Positions 5,243 through 6,354 of a stretch of DNA of 6,354 bases are shown one piece after another (position 1 is the stretch's first letter; every line of letters begins with the position of its first letter). A program made the translations under genes and the position numbers. Below the pieces are notes generated by a model that was not told the origin of the DNA, did no database searches, and saw only the letters and a program-made list of their open reading frames with translations. The stretch covers positions 1 to 6,354 of the forward strand of contig JAQGHJ010000447.1 in the NCBI GenBank assembly GCA_028288905.1, written 5' to 3'. The stretch comes from Phycisphaerales bacterium. Its GTDB lineage: Bacteria > Planctomycetota > Phycisphaerae > Tepidisphaerales > Tepidisphaeraceae.

Positions 5243-6229
5243 GTGGACTACGTCCGACTCGGCCGCTCCGGCCTGAAGGTGTCGCGGATCTGCCTCGGCT
5301 GCATGAGCTACGGCGTGCCCGACCGGGGACCGCACCCGTGGTCGCTGCCGGAGGACGCGAGCCGGACGTTCATTCGGCGGGCGCTCGACCTCGGCATCAA
5401 CTTCTTCGACACGGCTAACGTCTACTCCGACGGCACGAGCGAGGAGATCGTCGGCCGGGCGCTGAAGGATTTCGCCCGCCGCGACGAGGTCGTGCTTGCG
5501 ACGAAGGTCCACGGCAAGATGCGTGGCGACCCCAACGGCCGCGGCCTGAGCCGCAAGGCGATCCTGACCGAGATCGACCACAGCCTGCGGCGGCTCGGGA
5601 CGGACTACGTCGACCTGTACCAGATCCACCGGTGGGACCCGGACGTGCCGATCGAGGAGACGCTGGAGGCGCTGCACGACGTCGTCAAGGCCGGCAAGGC
5701 CCGGTACCTCGGCGCTTCGAGCATGCACGCGTGGCAGTTCTGCAAGGCGCTGTACCTGGCCGACCGGCACGGGTGGACGCGGTTCGCGTCGATGCAGAAC
5801 CACTACAACCTCCTGTACCGCGAGGAGGAGCGGGAGATGATGAAACTGTGCGCGGCCGAGGGCGTCGGCGTCATCCCCTGGAGCCCGCTCGCCCGCGGCC
5901 GGCTGACCCGGCCTTGGGACGAGCGGGCGAACACCGAACGGGCCAACACCGACGAGTTCGGCAAGGTCCTCTACGCGGCGACGGAGGCGTCGGACCAGCG
6001 AGTGGTGGACCGCGTGGGCGAGGTGGCCGCCGCTCGGGGCGTGCCGCGGGCGCAGGTCGCGCTGGCGTGGATGCTGTCCAAGCCGTACGTGACATCGCCG
6101 ATCGTCGGGGCCACGAAGCCGCACCACCTCGACGACGCGGTGGCGGCGCTCGGCGTCGGCCTGACGGCGGACGAGGTGGCGCGGCTGGAGGAGCCGTACG
6201 TCCCGCACCCGGTGCTGGGGTTCACCTGA
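5243..6229 (+). CDS. yajO: YajO-like aldo/keto reductase
   Basis: Encodes 328 aa from GTG at 5243. The reading frame is open 26 codons further upstream, but that part overlaps the 5149-5167 hairpin and is not family-like, whereas MDYVRLGRSGLKVSR is the normal opening. Seen: catalytic tetrad D56 and Y61 (FFDTANVYSDG), K88 (ATKVHG) and H129 (QIHRWD); GASSMHA at 157-163; WSPLARGRLTRPW at 213-225; GATKP at 289-293 for NADP binding; and PHPVLGF at 321-327. These blocks match E. coli YajO almost motif for motif as I remember it, and length is about the same (about 324 aa). Known: E. coli YajO is annotated as a route to 1-deoxyxylulose 5-phosphate from ribulose 5-phosphate on mainly genetic evidence, and it also reduces some aromatic aldehydes. 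Inferred: the same in this organism, in the cytoplasm. Ortholog assignment is good; physiological reaction is uncertain. Confidence 0.92.
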   Translation: MDYVRLGRSGLKVSRICLGCMSYGVPDRGPHPWSLPEDASRTFIRRALDLGINFFDTANVYSDGTSEEIVGRALKDFARRDEVVLATKVHGKMRGDPNGRGLSRKAILTEIDHSLRRLGTDYVDLYQIHRWDPDVPIEETLEALHDVVKAGKARYLGASSMHAWQFCKALYLADRHGWTRFASMQNHYNLLYREEEREMMKLCAAEGVGVIPWSPLARGRLTRPWDERANTERANTDEFGKVLYAATEASDQRVVDRVGEVAAARGVPRAQVALAWMLSKPYVTSPIVGATKPHHLDDAVAALGVGLTADEVARLEEPYVPHPVLGFT

Positions 6230-6237
6230 CCTCCCGA

Positions 6238-6254
6238 CGGCCGACACGCGGCCG
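6238..6254. terminator. GC-only hairpin after the YajO-like gene, weak terminator candidate
   Basis: CGGCCG - ACACG - CGGCCG forms a 6-bp stem with a 5-nt loop starting 9 nt after the yajO stop. There is no T-tract, and such GC-only dyads arise easily by chance in this composition. Confidence 0.25.
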
Positions 6255-6316
6255 CCCGGTGCCTTGCCCGTTCCCCGGTCCGAGCCGATCCTCAACGGAC
6301 CCGTTACCGTGTGGCG

Positions 6317-6354
6317 ATGAATGCCAACCCTCAAGCCGCCCGGACGATCCTGCT
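6317..6354 (+). CDS. Possible start of another rightward gene, cut off by the window edge
   Basis: ATG at 6317 opens a frame reading MNANPQAARTIL to the end of the window without a stop. A GTG two codons upstream (6311) is an alternative. There is no good Shine-Dalgarno sequence; a GGA at 6297-6299 is weak and distant. The fragment is too short to identify a product, and another ATG at 6321 is in a different frame. Reported because the position, just downstream of yajO on the same strand, suits a following gene. Confidence 0.3.
   Translation, partial: MNANPQAARTIL

Noticed and set aside
5198..6334. 378-codon leftward open frame antisense to yajO
   Set aside because: Arg/Val/His-rich translation without motifs, fully explained as a shadow of the well-matched YajO frame in GC-rich DNA.

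Overview
The window is G+C-rich bacterial DNA with tightly packed ORFs, frequent GTG and TTG starts preceded by good Shine-Dalgarno sequences, and short intergenic palindromes. The gene set is an exported nucleoside hydrolase, queE, a proline-rich TonB-like protein, a LOG-family hydrolase and two aldo/keto reductases. This look is consistent with a planctomycete of the Gemmataceae type. That assignment is inference from style and remembered families; no rRNA or other marker is present.

Left half (1-3953): four genes all read leftwards. In transcription order they are a LOG-family phosphoribohydrolase (3953-3348), a TonB-like envelope protein (3222-1834), the 7-deazaguanine enzyme QueE (1694-1005), and the start of a secreted nucleoside hydrolase (949 to beyond the left edge). 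The gaps are 125, 139 and 55 bp. The TonB-queE gap is almost filled by a 108-bp palindrome (1723-1830) with two 37-bp arms that differ at one base. It is the most unusual non-coding structure here.

Right half (3954-6354): a 260-bp divergent intergenic region separates LOG from two rightward aldo/keto reductase genes. The first (4214-5101) strongly resembles the pyridoxal reductase PdxI/YdbC. The second (5243-6229) strongly resembles YajO, which has been linked to 1-deoxyxylulose 5-phosphate formation. A perfect 8-bp-stem hairpin lies between them. The last ~125 bp hold GC-rich dyads and possibly the first codons of another rightward gene.

The two reductases may be functionally linked: DXP is a precursor of vitamin B6 in the DXP-dependent route, and PdxI acts in B6 salvage. 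This is a hypothesis. The other genes look like housekeeping or envelope functions without an obvious shared pathway. I see no CRISPR array, transposase, tRNA, rRNA, phage gene or toxin-antitoxin pair. I do not see clear evidence of a new multi-gene system; the palindromic repeats and the paired cofactor-linked reductases are the best leads.
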